Positions 36,368-44,275 of a DNA stretch of 44,275 nt are shown here, piece after piece (positions within the stretch are counted from its first letter, which is position 1; each line of letters starts with the position of its first letter). The notes below the pieces were generated by a model that saw only the letters and a program-made list of their open reading frames with translations, was not told the DNA's origin and searched no databases. The translations under genes and the position numbers were made by a program. The DNA is taken from positions 1 through 44,275 of the forward strand of contig JAJFFB010000198.1 of NCBI GenBank assembly GCA_021776925.1. The letters run 5' to 3'. Source of the DNA: Planctomycetota bacterium. GTDB taxonomy: Bacteria; Planctomycetota; UBA1135.

Positions 36368-37485
36368 ACGGCGGCGTAGGCGGAGTGCGCGGCTTGATAC
36401 ACCCGGACGGTCTTGCGCGCAGCGGCGGCCCAGGTGAACTCGGCCGCACGGCGGTGCAGCACCGCCTCGGCCTGTCGCCGCCACCAGTCTTCGGCGACGA
36501 TGCGTTCAATGCCCTCGGCGATGGAATCGACGCGACGCGGATCGACCTTGCGGCCGGCATCGCCGGCGACCCACGCCGCCGAGGTGTGGTTGCCGACCAC
36601 CACCGCGGTGCGGCACGCCATGGCCTCCAGCACCGGCAGGCCGAAGCCCTCGTGCAGCGAAGCATGGATCAGCGCAGTTGCCCCTTGGTAGAGCCGGCGC
36701 AGACTCTCTTCAGACTCCGGCGCCGAGATCCACTGCACCCGCTTGCGGTGGCGCGAGGCCTGCAACTGGCCGAGGAAACCATCGTGGTCCCAGCCCGGCT
36801 GGCCGAGCAGGATCCAGTCCGGCGCCAGGTCGTGGTCCCAGCACTGTTCCAGCGCGCGCAGCGTACGCGGGTAGTTTTTGCGCGGCTCGAGGGTGCCGAC
36901 CGATAGCAGGTAGGGGGGCGATTGGAGCGGTTCGCTGGCCGGGCAGAAAAAAGGACTGACCCCGTGCGGCACCACCATCACCTTGTCCGGGTCGGCGCCG
37001 AGGAATTCGGCGTCTTGCAGCGTCGGCTGGCTGGGCACGATGATGCGGTGTGCCTGATGCAGATGGCGGCGCACGCGGTCGAGCAGGCGCGAGGTCTCCC
37101 AGCCATGGAAGGTGGGATCCATGGCAAAGGCGGCGTCGTGCAGGGTCATCACCGTGGCCGCGCGCCGCACCGCCGGAAAGATGAAGTCGGTCCAATGGAA
37201 TACGTCGACCTTGGCCGGGAAGCGCGACGCGTCGAGTCCGGGCAGCCGGTTGAGCACCTTCATCGCGCGCCCCGGCAACAGACCACGGTGCATGGTGTGG
37301 CGTTCGGGAACCAGTCCTGCGGGCACCCGGCGTCCGCCGCGCCATGAGGGCGCGAACATGTGCAGGTGGGGGCCCTGGTCCAATTGGGTCAGGGCGACGC
37401 CGACTTCGCGCACGTAGCGGCCGATGCCGGCGTAGTCGAACAGGGCCGGGCGGATGTCGAAGCCGACACGGAGTTCGTTGCTCAT
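36364..37485 (-). CDS. Family 4-type glycosyltransferase
   Basis: The 373-aa protein begins VGFDIRPALFDYAGIGRYVREV, the acceptor-side glycine-rich start common in GT4 mannosyltransferases. It continues with HWTDFIFPAV, the donor domain SVGTLEPRKNYPRTLRAL (about 200-217) and ALIHASLHEGFGLPVLEAMACRTAVV with the EX7E-type Glu pair. Sugar and acceptor are unknown. ATG 37485 starts 1 nt after the stop of the dehydrogenase gene, so the two are in one operon. It differs clearly from the other GT4 at 28287. Confidence 0.9.
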   Translation of the reverse strand: MSNELRVGFDIRPALFDYAGIGRYVREVGVALTQLDQGPHLHMFAPSWRGGRRVPAGLVPERHTMHRGLLPGRAMKVLNRLPGLDASRFPAKVDVFHWTDFIFPAVRRAATVMTLHDAAFAMDPTFHGWETSRLLDRVRRHLHQAHRIIVPSQPTLQDAEFLGADPDKVMVVPHGVSPFFCPASEPLQSPPYLLSVGTLEPRKNYPRTLRALEQCWDHDLAPDWILLGQPGWDHDGFLGQLQASRHRKRVQWISAPESEESLRRLYQGATALIHASLHEGFGLPVLEAMACRTAVVVGNHTSAAWVAGDAGRKVDPRRVDSIAEGIERIVAEDWWRRQAEAVLHRRAAEFTWAAAARKTVRVYQAAHSAYAAV

Positions 37486-37486
37486 C

Positions 37487-38536
37487 TTAGGACTCGCTCG
37501 CCGCGGCCCCGGTAAGACGCTGGTGCATCGCCACCACCACCTGCTCGGTGAACTCCTCGGTACCCAGGCTGCCACCCAGGTCGCGGGTGGTGTGCCCGGC
37601 GGCGATGGTGTCACGCACTGCCAGGTCGAGGGCGCTGCCGAAACCGCGGAAACCGCAGTGGTCGAGCGCCATGGCAAAGGCCCACAGCGCCGCGGTCGGA
37701 TTGCACAGCCCCTGCCCGGCGATGTCAGGCGCGGTACCGCCGGCCGGATCGAACATCGCCAGGGTCACGTCGCCACGGTCGTCGAAAGCGAAACTGGCGC
37801 TGGCGCCGAGGCCGATCGAACCGACCAGACCGCAGGCGGTGTCGGACAGGAAGTCGCCGTATTCGTTCGGCGTGACCACCACCTGATAGCTCTCGGGCGA
37901 CATCACCAGTTTGGCCAGCAGCGCGTCAAACAACTCGGCGTGGTGTGCCACCCCGGGATAGTCGCGCGCGACTTCCTCGGCGATCTCCTCGAACAGGCCG
38001 TCGGTGGCGCGTTGGATGGTGTACTTGGAGGCACTGATCACCGACAGGCCACGCTTCTGCGCGAACTCAAAGGCAAAACGGCACGCCTGCATACTCGGCC
38101 GCCGTTCGATCACTCGAATCGACACCGCGGCTTCGGTGCCGATGCGGCGACCGGCGTCTTCGTAGGTGCCGCCGACGGCGATGCGCACGATGTGCAGATC
38201 GACCTTGCCGTTGAAGCGCGTGGCTACGCCGGGAATGGTCGCCACCGGTCGGTGGATCACGGAAAAATCAAAGCGCTCGCGCAGCACCTTGTTGGGGCTT
38301 TCGCTCTCGGTGATGGTCGGATACTTGAGCGCCACGCCATGAGCGCGGATCGCCTGCTCGGCTTCCTGGAAGGCGGCCTCGGAGTGGTTGCGCCGACGCT
38401 CAAGCGAGAGGTCGACCGGATGAAAGGTGATCGGCAGCGGCAGCCGCGCGGCGACCGTGTGCACTGCTGCGGACAGTTCTGCCGAAATGCCGTCGCCGAG
38501 GAACTCAGCCAACGCGAGGGAGTCGGTGGCAGTCAT
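37487..38536 (-). CDS. Isocitrate/isopropylmalate dehydrogenase family enzyme, probably isocitrate dehydrogenase
   Basis: The 349-aa protein belongs to the metal-dependent beta-decarboxylating dehydrogenases. Residues matching E. coli Icd Ser113/Asn115/Arg119 (ESPNKVLRERFDF), Arg129, Arg153...Tyr160 (VRIAVGGTY), Lys230 (SKYTIQ), Asp283, Asp307 and Asp311 (NEYGDFLSD) are present. SPNKVLR with the Arg set suits isocitrate more than isopropylmalate. The usual REN(T/S)E motif is replaced by RIAVGG, so it is a divergent subtype. The coenzyme is unclear from the segment with GGTAPDIAGQG. It sits between the cation efflux gene and the glycosyltransferase on one strand. Confidence 0.85.
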   Translation of the reverse strand: MTATDSLALAEFLGDGISAELSAAVHTVAARLPLPITFHPVDLSLERRRNHSEAAFQEAEQAIRAHGVALKYPTITESESPNKVLRERFDFSVIHRPVATIPGVATRFNGKVDLHIVRIAVGGTYEDAGRRIGTEAAVSIRVIERRPSMQACRFAFEFAQKRGLSVISASKYTIQRATDGLFEEIAEEVARDYPGVAHHAELFDALLAKLVMSPESYQVVVTPNEYGDFLSDTACGLVGSIGLGASASFAFDDRGDVTLAMFDPAGGTAPDIAGQGLCNPTAALWAFAMALDHCGFRGFGSALDLAVRDTIAAGHTTRDLGGSLGTEEFTEQVVVAMHQRLTGAAASES

Positions 38537-38601
38537 GGCGGGGGATTCTATCCGCGGGCAGTGCCTCCAGGGGGTCGACCGAAACCGGATCCCGGCGGCG
38601 C

Positions 38602-39471
38602 CTACAAGGGATCGGCGTGGACGGTGACCTGGCAGCGCGGCAGGGCCGCTTCGATCGACGCACCGACTTCTTCGGCGAGGTCGTGGGCGGCGACGAAACT
38701 GAGGTCGCGGCGCAGGTCGAGATGAATGTCGACGAAGGTCGAAGAGCCCGAGCGGCGCGAGCGCAGATCGTGGAAACCGGCGACCTGAGGGGCGAATCCG
38801 GCCACCACGCGCAACACCGTGGCCTGGTCGGCAGGATCCAGGGTCTTGTCCATCAAGGTATCGGTGGCGGCCAGGAAGACCCCGCGCGCGGTGTTCAGGA
38901 TCAGCAGCGAGATGCCGATGCCGACCGCGATGTCGGGCCAGATCGAGTCGCTCCAGCTGTGCAGCACCAAACCCACCACCACCGACAGGTTGAGCAACAG
39001 GTCCGAGGCGTAGTGGGCGCTGTCGGCTTCGAGCGCCGGCGAACCGGTCTCGCGCGCCACCCGGCGCAGCCGCCGCACCAGCCACAGGGTGACCGCGGAA
39101 CTGGCTAGCATCACCACGATGCCGAGCAGCGGCTGGTCGAGGCGCGGCGCGTCGGCGAAGGCGCGACGGATGGTGTGGTAGGCGAGCCCGAGGCCCGACA
39201 CCAGGATCAGCACCGACTGGAACAGGCTGGCGAGGGATTCGACCTTGCCGTGGCCATAGGGGTGGTCAGCGTCGGCGGGGCGCGCGGAAGCGGTGACCGC
39301 CCACAGCACCAGCAGCGAGGCCACCAGGTCGAGGCCGGAATCGAGCCCCGAACCGAGTACGCCGGAAGAGCCGGTGAAGGCAAAGGCGGCGAACTTGATC
39401 AGCAACAGGCCGCCGGCGACCTTGACCGTGGTCAGCGCGGTCTGCGTCTGCAGTGTCCGGGAGGTGCTCAT
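38602..39471 (-). CDS. Cation diffusion facilitator (FieF/YiiP-like metal exporter)
   Basis: CDF proteins export Zn2+, Fe2+ or Mn2+ in exchange for protons. The 289-aa protein has six helices and a C-terminal cytoplasmic domain (from about 205). The metal-site residues are Asp44, Asp48 (LDSGLDLVAS), His153 and Asp157 (DSAHYASD), matching the DD-HD site of E. coli YiiP. HPYGHGKVESLA (70-81) is the family marker. ATG 39471 precedes the first helix. It is divergent from the 39556 gene and upstream of the dehydrogenase gene. Confidence 0.94.
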   Translation of the reverse strand: MSTSRTLQTQTALTTVKVAGGLLLIKFAAFAFTGSSGVLGSGLDSGLDLVASLLVLWAVTASARPADADHPYGHGKVESLASLFQSVLILVSGLGLAYHTIRRAFADAPRLDQPLLGIVVMLASSAVTLWLVRRLRRVARETGSPALEADSAHYASDLLLNLSVVVGLVLHSWSDSIWPDIAVGIGISLLILNTARGVFLAATDTLMDKTLDPADQATVLRVVAGFAPQVAGFHDLRSRRSGSSTFVDIHLDLRRDLSFVAAHDLAEEVGASIEAALPRCQVTVHADPL

Positions 39472-39555
39472 CGGGGGGCTGAGGCCGAAAAAACGGTCCG
39501 ACACGGCGCGTGGCGGCGGAAACCGGCCGCGCGCGACAGGATACCTTAGGACGCA

Positions 39556-41190
39556 GTGCACCGGGCACCAACCCCTCCTTCGTCGTCTGCCGCGCGCTTT
39601 CCGCGCTGGGCGTGGCTGGCGTTGAGCACCGCCTTGATGGCGGTTTTTGCGGTCATCCTGCTGTCGGATCCGGAAGGCGAACCGCAGCTCCCCGAGGGGC
39701 CCGGCGCCGATGAACTGGCCAGCGATCCGCTTCCCGATGGCGCCACCGACTCCGACGAAAACGAGGCCCTGGCCAGCGCCAACGCGCCGCCGTTGCCGAC
39801 CGAATCGGGTCCGCTGGTGGTCGACCTGCGCTACCTCGGCGGCCTCGACCAGGAGCGCATCCGCCCCAAGCGATCCGGACTGCTCGAAGGCCAGGTGCTC
39901 GACGCCGCCAAGGAGGGCCTCGCCGGCGTGCGCCTGACCATCGTCGGCGGCCCTCAGGACGGCTGGACCACGATCTCGCGCGAGGGCGGCAGCTACACCT
40001 TCCCCGAGCTGTTGCCGGGCACGCACTGGTTCCGTTTGGTGGTGCCGGGCTACGGCGAGACGGTGCGCAGCCAGCGTGTCCAAGACCGCGGCCGCACGCG
40101 CCGCGACTTCCGCGTGTCCAAGCCGGTCGCTTTCGAACTCGAGGTACACGACCACCAGAACAAACCGCTCGCTGGCGCGCTGGTGCGCGCCGAGGGCAGT
40201 CTGTTTGAAACGATGACCGATGACCGCGGGCTGGCGCTGGTGACCGGCATCCTCGGTGGCGATCGCGTGGCGATCACCGTCGAGGCCGAGGGCCACGTGC
40301 CGATTCGTCAGGAACTCAATTTGCTGCGTCAGATCGATGCCGGGCCGCCGATCCAGGTGCCGGCGCTGATGAAGGGCGCGGTGCTGCAAGGGACGGTGCG
40401 CTCGTGGCCCGGCGGACCGCTGCCGATGGTCACCGTGCTGCCGCGTAGCAACCGCATCGGCACGCATCAGGTTCTGTGGGAGAAGTGGCAGCAGGTGCCG
40501 GTGGATTACGACGGCCGCTTCCGCCTGGAAAACCTGCCGACCACGCACATGATCGACGTGCGTATCTTCCACCCTGGCGGGGTCGCCGAGCCGCGCGTGC
40601 GCGCGGTGCGTCCCGGGCCCGATACCGCCACCACGGTCCATTTCGTGGTCAAGCGCGGCGAGGGCCGCGTTGCCGGCCGTGTGCTCGACGCCGCCGGCGA
40701 GGGCGTGGCCGGTTCGCGCGTGGTGCTCGAAGCCGAAGACCCGAGCGCGCTGCTCGCCGCCCTTTATCCGGGGCTGGCCGAGTCTCCGTCGACGGTGCGC
40801 CTGCCGGTGCCGGCGGCATTGCGCCGCGAGTTGATCACCGGGCGCAGCGGCAAGTTTGATTTTGCCGTGGGCGACCATCCCAAAGGCACCGGCGGCATGG
40901 TGCTGACGGTGAGCAAAGAGGGCTACACCCCGGTGCGCAAACCGATCCTGCGCAGCTACGAGGACCTGCGCGTGGAACTCGATCCGGAAGACCGCAGCGG
41001 CGCGCTGGTGCTCACCCAGTCCGGCGAGGTCGAAGCGGAAGTGCGCTGGTTCCTCGACGGCGAACCCCTGGCTGAGGCCAGCGGCCTGCGCGTCGGTCTG
41101 TACGACCTGGTGATCCGCAGCGGCGACGAGGTGCTGCGCCACGACGAGGCTTTCGCCCTGCGCGGCGTGCAACAGTTGTCGCCGAAGTAG
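39556..41190 (+). CDS. Membrane-anchored protein with repeated carboxypeptidase-regulatory-like domains
   Basis: The 544-aa protein has a short cytoplasmic N-terminus, one transmembrane helix (about 18-37), an acidic linker, and then several beta-sandwich units. LEGQVLDAAKEGLAGVRLTIVGG (about 109-131) is a classic CarboxypepD_reg-like start, and GRVAGRVLDAAGEGVAGSRVVLEAED (about 372-397) repeats it; the middle part with VHDHQNKPLAGALV looks related. It should sit in the periplasm attached to the inner membrane, and may bind carbohydrate or act as a structural protein. No catalytic motif is seen. GTG 39556 is the start. Confidence 0.82.
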   Translation: MHRAPTPPSSSAARFPRWAWLALSTALMAVFAVILLSDPEGEPQLPEGPGADELASDPLPDGATDSDENEALASANAPPLPTESGPLVVDLRYLGGLDQERIRPKRSGLLEGQVLDAAKEGLAGVRLTIVGGPQDGWTTISREGGSYTFPELLPGTHWFRLVVPGYGETVRSQRVQDRGRTRRDFRVSKPVAFELEVHDHQNKPLAGALVRAEGSLFETMTDDRGLALVTGILGGDRVAITVEAEGHVPIRQELNLLRQIDAGPPIQVPALMKGAVLQGTVRSWPGGPLPMVTVLPRSNRIGTHQVLWEKWQQVPVDYDGRFRLENLPTTHMIDVRIFHPGGVAEPRVRAVRPGPDTATTVHFVVKRGEGRVAGRVLDAAGEGVAGSRVVLEAEDPSALLAALYPGLAESPSTVRLPVPAALRRELITGRSGKFDFAVGDHPKGTGGMVLTVSKEGYTPVRKPILRSYEDLRVELDPEDRSGALVLTQSGEVEAEVRWFLDGEPLAEASGLRVGLYDLVIRSGDEVLRHDEAFALRGVQQLSPK

Positions 41191-41222
41191 GCCTGGACGG
41201 CGCGACGGCTAGAATCTGGCCC

Positions 41223-42758
41223 ATGGTGGTGCTTTCCCTGGGTGAGGAACTGTCCGAAGAACTGCTGCTGGCGGCGGCACGCGGCGCAACCTGCAAGCTG
41301 CGCTTCGGACGTGCCGCCCAGGCCCGCGTGCGCGCGGCGCGGCAGGCGGTCGAGCAAATGGTCGCCGGTGGCAAACCCGTTTACGGCATCAACACCGGCT
41401 TCGGTGCGTTGGCCTCGCAGAGCATCGACGCCGCCGACGTCGGCGTTCTGCAGCGCAACCTGCTGCTGTCGCACGCGGTCGGCTGCGGCGAGGACATGCG
41501 TGCGGATGAAAAGCGCCTGGCCCTGCTGCTGCGCATTCATTCGATGTGCCAGGGGGTCAGCGGTGTACGGGTGGAAGTGGTGCGCTGGCTGATGCGCTTG
41601 TTGGAATCGGGCTGGCTGCCGCGGGTGCCGGAAAAAGGTTCGGTGGGGGCGTGCGGCGACCTCGCCCCGCTGGCGCATCTGGCGCTGCCATTGATCGGCG
41701 CTGGCGAGATGATCTCGCCCGAGGGCAAGCAGATGCCGACCGCGCGCGCGCTGAAGAAGATCGGCCTGCAGCCGATCGAACTCGCCGCCAAGGAGGGGCT
41801 CGCACTGATCAACGGCGTGCAGGTCTCCAACGCGGTCGGGCTTGCCGCGTTGGCGCGGCTGCGCGTGATTTCGGGCACCGCCGACGTCGCTGGCGCCTTG
41901 TCGGTCGAAGGTCTGCTCGGCAGTCACCGGCCTTTCGATAAACGGGTGGTCGGCGTGCGGCCGCACCCGGGGGCGGTGGCGACCTCGGCCAACATGCGCA
42001 AATTGCTCGCCGCATCGACGGTGCGCACCGCGCACGCGCATTGCGCGCGGGTGCAGGATCCGTACAGCTTCCGCTGCATTCCGCAGGTGCACGGCGCGGC
42101 CAAGGACGCGCTGCGTCACCTCGGCGAAGCGCTGCTGCTCGAGGCGCAGTCGGCCACCGACAACCCGCTGGTGTTCGCCGAAACTCTCGAGGCGATCTCG
42201 GCCGGCAACTTCCACGGCCAGCCGATCGCGATGCCGCTCGACTACGCCGCCAACGCGTGCTGTGCGTGGGGCAACATCGCCGAGCGCCGCATCAGCGAGC
42301 TGATTCATCCGGCGATGTCGGGGCTGCCGGCTTTTCTGACACCGGAACCCGGACTCAACTCCGGGCTGATGATTCCGCAGGTGGTGGCGGCCGCGTTGGT
42401 CAGCGAGAACAAGATCCTGGCGCAGCCGGCGAGCGCCGATTCGATCACCACCAGTGCCGATCAGGAAGACCACGTGTCGATGGCCAACCTCGCCGCGCGC
42501 AAGCTGCGCAAGGCGGCCTGGAACACCGAACGTGTGCTCGCCATCGAGTTGTACACCGCCGCGCAGGCGCGCGAGTTTCATCCTGAACTGCGCGCCGGCA
42601 AGGGCGCGCACGCCGCCTACCGCCTGGTGCGCCAGCACCTGCCGCCGCTGAAACAGGACCGCTACCTCGGCCCCGAACTCGACCGCATGCACGAACTGGT
42701 CGCCGACCGCAGCGTACTCAAGGCCGCCGAACGCGCCGTCGGCCGCCTGCAGCGCTGA
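41223..42758 (+). CDS. hutH: Histidine ammonia-lyase with Ala-Cys-Gly at the MIO site
   Basis: HutH removes ammonia from histidine to give urocanate. The 511-aa protein has Tyr54 in VYGINTGFG (53-61), the MIO cofactor region GSVGACGDLAPLAH (139-152), DPYSFRCIPQVHGAAKD and the late block SADSITTSADQEDHVSM. The cofactor-forming triplet reads Ala143-Cys144-Gly145, not Ala-Ser-Gly; the codon is TGC. In Pseudomonas putida HutH a Ser-to-Cys change at this site is known to be converted to active enzyme, so activity is plausible. Other aromatic ammonia-lyases or aminomutases share the fold, but the central motifs fit HutH best. No other hut gene is in the window. Confidence 0.93.
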   Translation: MVVLSLGEELSEELLLAAARGATCKLRFGRAAQARVRAARQAVEQMVAGGKPVYGINTGFGALASQSIDAADVGVLQRNLLLSHAVGCGEDMRADEKRLALLLRIHSMCQGVSGVRVEVVRWLMRLLESGWLPRVPEKGSVGACGDLAPLAHLALPLIGAGEMISPEGKQMPTARALKKIGLQPIELAAKEGLALINGVQVSNAVGLAALARLRVISGTADVAGALSVEGLLGSHRPFDKRVVGVRPHPGAVATSANMRKLLAASTVRTAHAHCARVQDPYSFRCIPQVHGAAKDALRHLGEALLLEAQSATDNPLVFAETLEAISAGNFHGQPIAMPLDYAANACCAWGNIAERRISELIHPAMSGLPAFLTPEPGLNSGLMIPQVVAAALVSENKILAQPASADSITTSADQEDHVSMANLAARKLRKAAWNTERVLAIELYTAAQAREFHPELRAGKGAHAAYRLVRQHLPPLKQDRYLGPELDRMHELVADRSVLKAAERAVGRLQR

Positions 42759-42794
42759 AGACTCACCGCTACGCGGGGGGGTCGACCTGCCCGG

Positions 42795-43520
42795 CTAGGG
42801 CATGCGGAAAAGGTAAAGACCGAAACCGAGGGTGTCGCGGCCCCAGCGCTGGTAGGCGTCGGACCAGTCGCGCCAGTGCTGCGCCTGCACCTGCATTTCC
42901 GGGTCTTTGGGCCGCGCCTCCAGATGATCCTCTGCGGCCTGCCAGAAACACCGCTCGTATACGTCGAAGTCATCCTGCGTAGTGGTTTCGGCCACGACCA
43001 GTTTCAGCCCGAGAGCCTCGGCCACGGCGATGTTCTCACCGTGGCCGCGCATCTCGGTGCGTTGCAGACCGGTTGCCTGGAGGTACTCCTCAGCCGGGGT
43101 CTGGCGCCAGTAGCCGTCGCCGACCAGCAGCCAGCCGCCGGGGCGGGCGCGCTCGCTCATGCCGCGCAACGCGCTCGGCCACGCCTCTTCGCCGAGGGCG
43201 AAGGCGTGGGTTGCACCGATGCACATCACCGCGGTGAAACGCCCGGGCGAGGGCTGCATGTCCTCGAGCGGGAAGCCGTACAGCTCCCAGCGGCCGGCCA
43301 CGGTCTGCAGGCGGCGGCGCGCGCGTGCGATGGCGCCGCGGTCGGGGTCGAGGCCGACGCCGTGGCACGCGCAGCCCTCGAGCACCTGCGCCAGGATCTC
43401 GCCGCTGCCGCAGCCGATGTCGAGGACCTCGTCGTCGGCGCCCAGCTCCAGGTGGGCGAGCGCGCGACCGATCTGGTGCGCGCCGATGGGATTACGAATC
43501 AGGAGCCCGGGAACCTCCAT
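42795..43520 (-). CDS. SAM-dependent methyltransferase, class I
   Basis: The 241-aa protein has the SAM-binding motif VLDIGCGSGEIL (about 32-43), an acidic residue at the end of the second strand (GLDPDRGAIARARR), the motif IV region FTAVMCIGATHAF, and a late ARPGGWLLVGDGYW block. The C-terminal part, with many Trp and Tyr, is unlike common quinone methyltransferases, so the substrate is unknown. It is convergent with hutH and divergent from the transporter gene. Confidence 0.88.
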   Translation of the reverse strand: MEVPGLLIRNPIGAHQIGRALAHLELGADDEVLDIGCGSGEILAQVLEGCACHGVGLDPDRGAIARARRRLQTVAGRWELYGFPLEDMQPSPGRFTAVMCIGATHAFALGEEAWPSALRGMSERARPGGWLLVGDGYWRQTPAEEYLQATGLQRTEMRGHGENIAVAEALGLKLVVAETTTQDDFDVYERCFWQAAEDHLEARPKDPEMQVQAQHWRDWSDAYQRWGRDTLGFGLYLFRMP

Positions 43521-43553
43521 GGCCTGTCATGCTATGCGCGAGCCGCCGTCGCT

Positions 43554-44275
43554 GTGCCGCAACTTCTCGCCGCCTCGCTGATCTGGTCCTTCTCCTTCGG
43601 CATCATCCAGCAGGAGCTGGCCACGCTGCCGCCGGCGCAGGTTGCGTTGCTGCGCCTGCTGCTGGCGGCGTTGCTGTTCCTACCGCTGTTGCGGCTGCGG
43701 CCGGGTGCGCTGGCGGGCCGCTTGATGGCCATCGGCGCGGTCCAGTACGGGCTGATGTACCTGCTTTATCTGGCCGCCTATCGCCATCTGCAGGTGCTTG
43801 AGATCATCCTGTTTACGGTGTTCACCCCGGTCTGGGTGCGGCTGCTCGAGGGGTTCTTCGGGCGTCAGCGCGGGCAGCTTCGGCGGCGGCAGTGGTGGAG
43901 CGTGGCCGCGGCGGTGGCGGGGGCGGCGATCGTGGCGTCGCCGGGGGTCGGCAGGCCCGGTCTGGGATTGGGGTTCGTGCTGGTCCAGGGTGCCAATCTT
44001 TGTTTTGCTGCGGGGCAGGTCGCCTATCGCCATTTGCGTCTGCCGCGCGAGGCCGGCCTTTACGCGTGGCTCTATGTCGGTTCGGTCCTCGTCGCCCTGG
44101 TGGCGTGCCTGTCGGATCCGGCGACCCATTTCGCCACCTGGCCGGACCAGGGCCAGTGGCTGGCGCTGCTTTATCTGGGGCTGATCAGTTCCGGACTGGC
44201 CTTCTTCCTGTGGAATCAAGGCGCCCGGCGGGTGAAAGCCGGCACCCTGGCGGTCGCCAACAATCTGAAGATCCC
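43554..44275 (+). CDS. EamA/DMT-superfamily transporter, truncated by window edge
   Basis: The open frame has at least eight hydrophobic helices over 240 residues and the EamA-type start LLAASLIWSFSFGIIQQEL. The family pattern RLLLAALLFLPLL and LAFFLWNQGARRVKAG near the right edge fit a drug/metabolite transporter with a duplicated five-helix unit. GTG 43554 is the best in-frame start and lies 33 bp from the divergent methyltransferase start. The C-terminus is beyond the window. The substrate cannot be told. Confidence 0.86.
   Translation, partial: MPQLLAASLIWSFSFGIIQQELATLPPAQVALLRLLLAALLFLPLLRLRPGALAGRLMAIGAVQYGLMYLLYLAAYRHLQVLEIILFTVFTPVWVRLLEGFFGRQRGQLRRRQWWSVAAAVAGAAIVASPGVGRPGLGLGFVLVQGANLCFAAGQVAYRHLRLPREAGLYAWLYVGSVLVALVACLSDPATHFATWPDQGQWLALLYLGLISSGLAFFLWNQGARRVKAGTLAVANNLKI

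Noticed and set aside
41223..42758. Phenylalanine or tyrosine ammonia-lyase
   Set aside because: The overall blocks, including VYGINTGFG, DPYSFRCIPQVHGAAKD and QEDHVSM, fit HutH best, though an aminomutase or related enzyme cannot be fully excluded.

Overview
The window is about 44 kb of GC-rich, gene-dense bacterial chromosome with mostly housekeeping genes. The cell is Gram-negative: it has an outer-membrane porin, a SurA-like periplasmic foldase, FabI and TonB-like N-termini. Planctomycetota or another deep-branching phylum is my best guess. It rests on the tandem membrane-anchored prenyltransferase-fold proteins, separate coaC and coaB genes, a spermidine-synthase-like fusion protein, a membrane pyrophosphatase and an unfamiliar gene order. 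No rRNA, tRNA or CRISPR was seen, so the assignment is inference.

Layout. 1-4.5 kb (minus strand): a zinc metallopeptidase-like gene cut by the left edge, and two tandem paralogues that join a TonB-like N-terminus (SxxxH transmembrane helix plus Pro-rich spacer) to an alpha/alpha-toroid domain; a strong terminator separates the paralogues. 4.5-12.1 kb (minus): a compact run of an 821-aa spermidine-synthase-like membrane fusion, rnc, mfd and a surA-like gene, with overlapping or near-touching ends. 12.1-13.7 kb (plus): fabI and a thiD-like kinase. 13.7-14.8 kb (minus): a dGTPase. 14.8-19.8 kb (plus): aroF-type DAHP synthase, tpiA, secG, pyrE, yicC, gmk and coaC, headed by a good sigma70-type promoter.

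19.85-21.77 kb is an accessory insert between coaC and coaB. It holds an AAA/DUF4143 ATPase, three 23-bp direct repeats and a small secreted protein gene. 21.8-28.2 kb (plus): coaB, ftsK, rimO, pgsA and a sigma54-type AAA+ protein with no DNA-binding domain, the last four overlapping. 28.3-29.5 kb (minus): a glycosyltransferase. 29.5-31.3 kb: a long non-coding leader and a porin gene with its own terminator. 31.3-35.6 kb: a calcineurin-like phosphatase (plus), then dedA, hppA and rsfS (minus). 35.7-36.3 kb: a membrane-anchored FHA protein. 36.4-39.5 kb (minus): a cation efflux protein, an isocitrate-dehydrogenase-family enzyme and a second glycosyltransferase. 39.6-44.3 kb: a membrane-anchored multidomain regulatory-like protein, hutH, a methyltransferase (minus) and a truncated EamA transporter.

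The items most worth a second look are the TonB-N-terminus/alpha-toroid pair, a natural Ala-Cys-Gly in place of Ala-Ser-Gly at the HutH cofactor site, the insert between coaC and coaB with its 23-bp-period repeats, the sigma54 activator without a DNA-binding domain in the pgsA operon, the hairpin-rich porin leader, and a 23-bp tandem repeat across the coaB stop codon.
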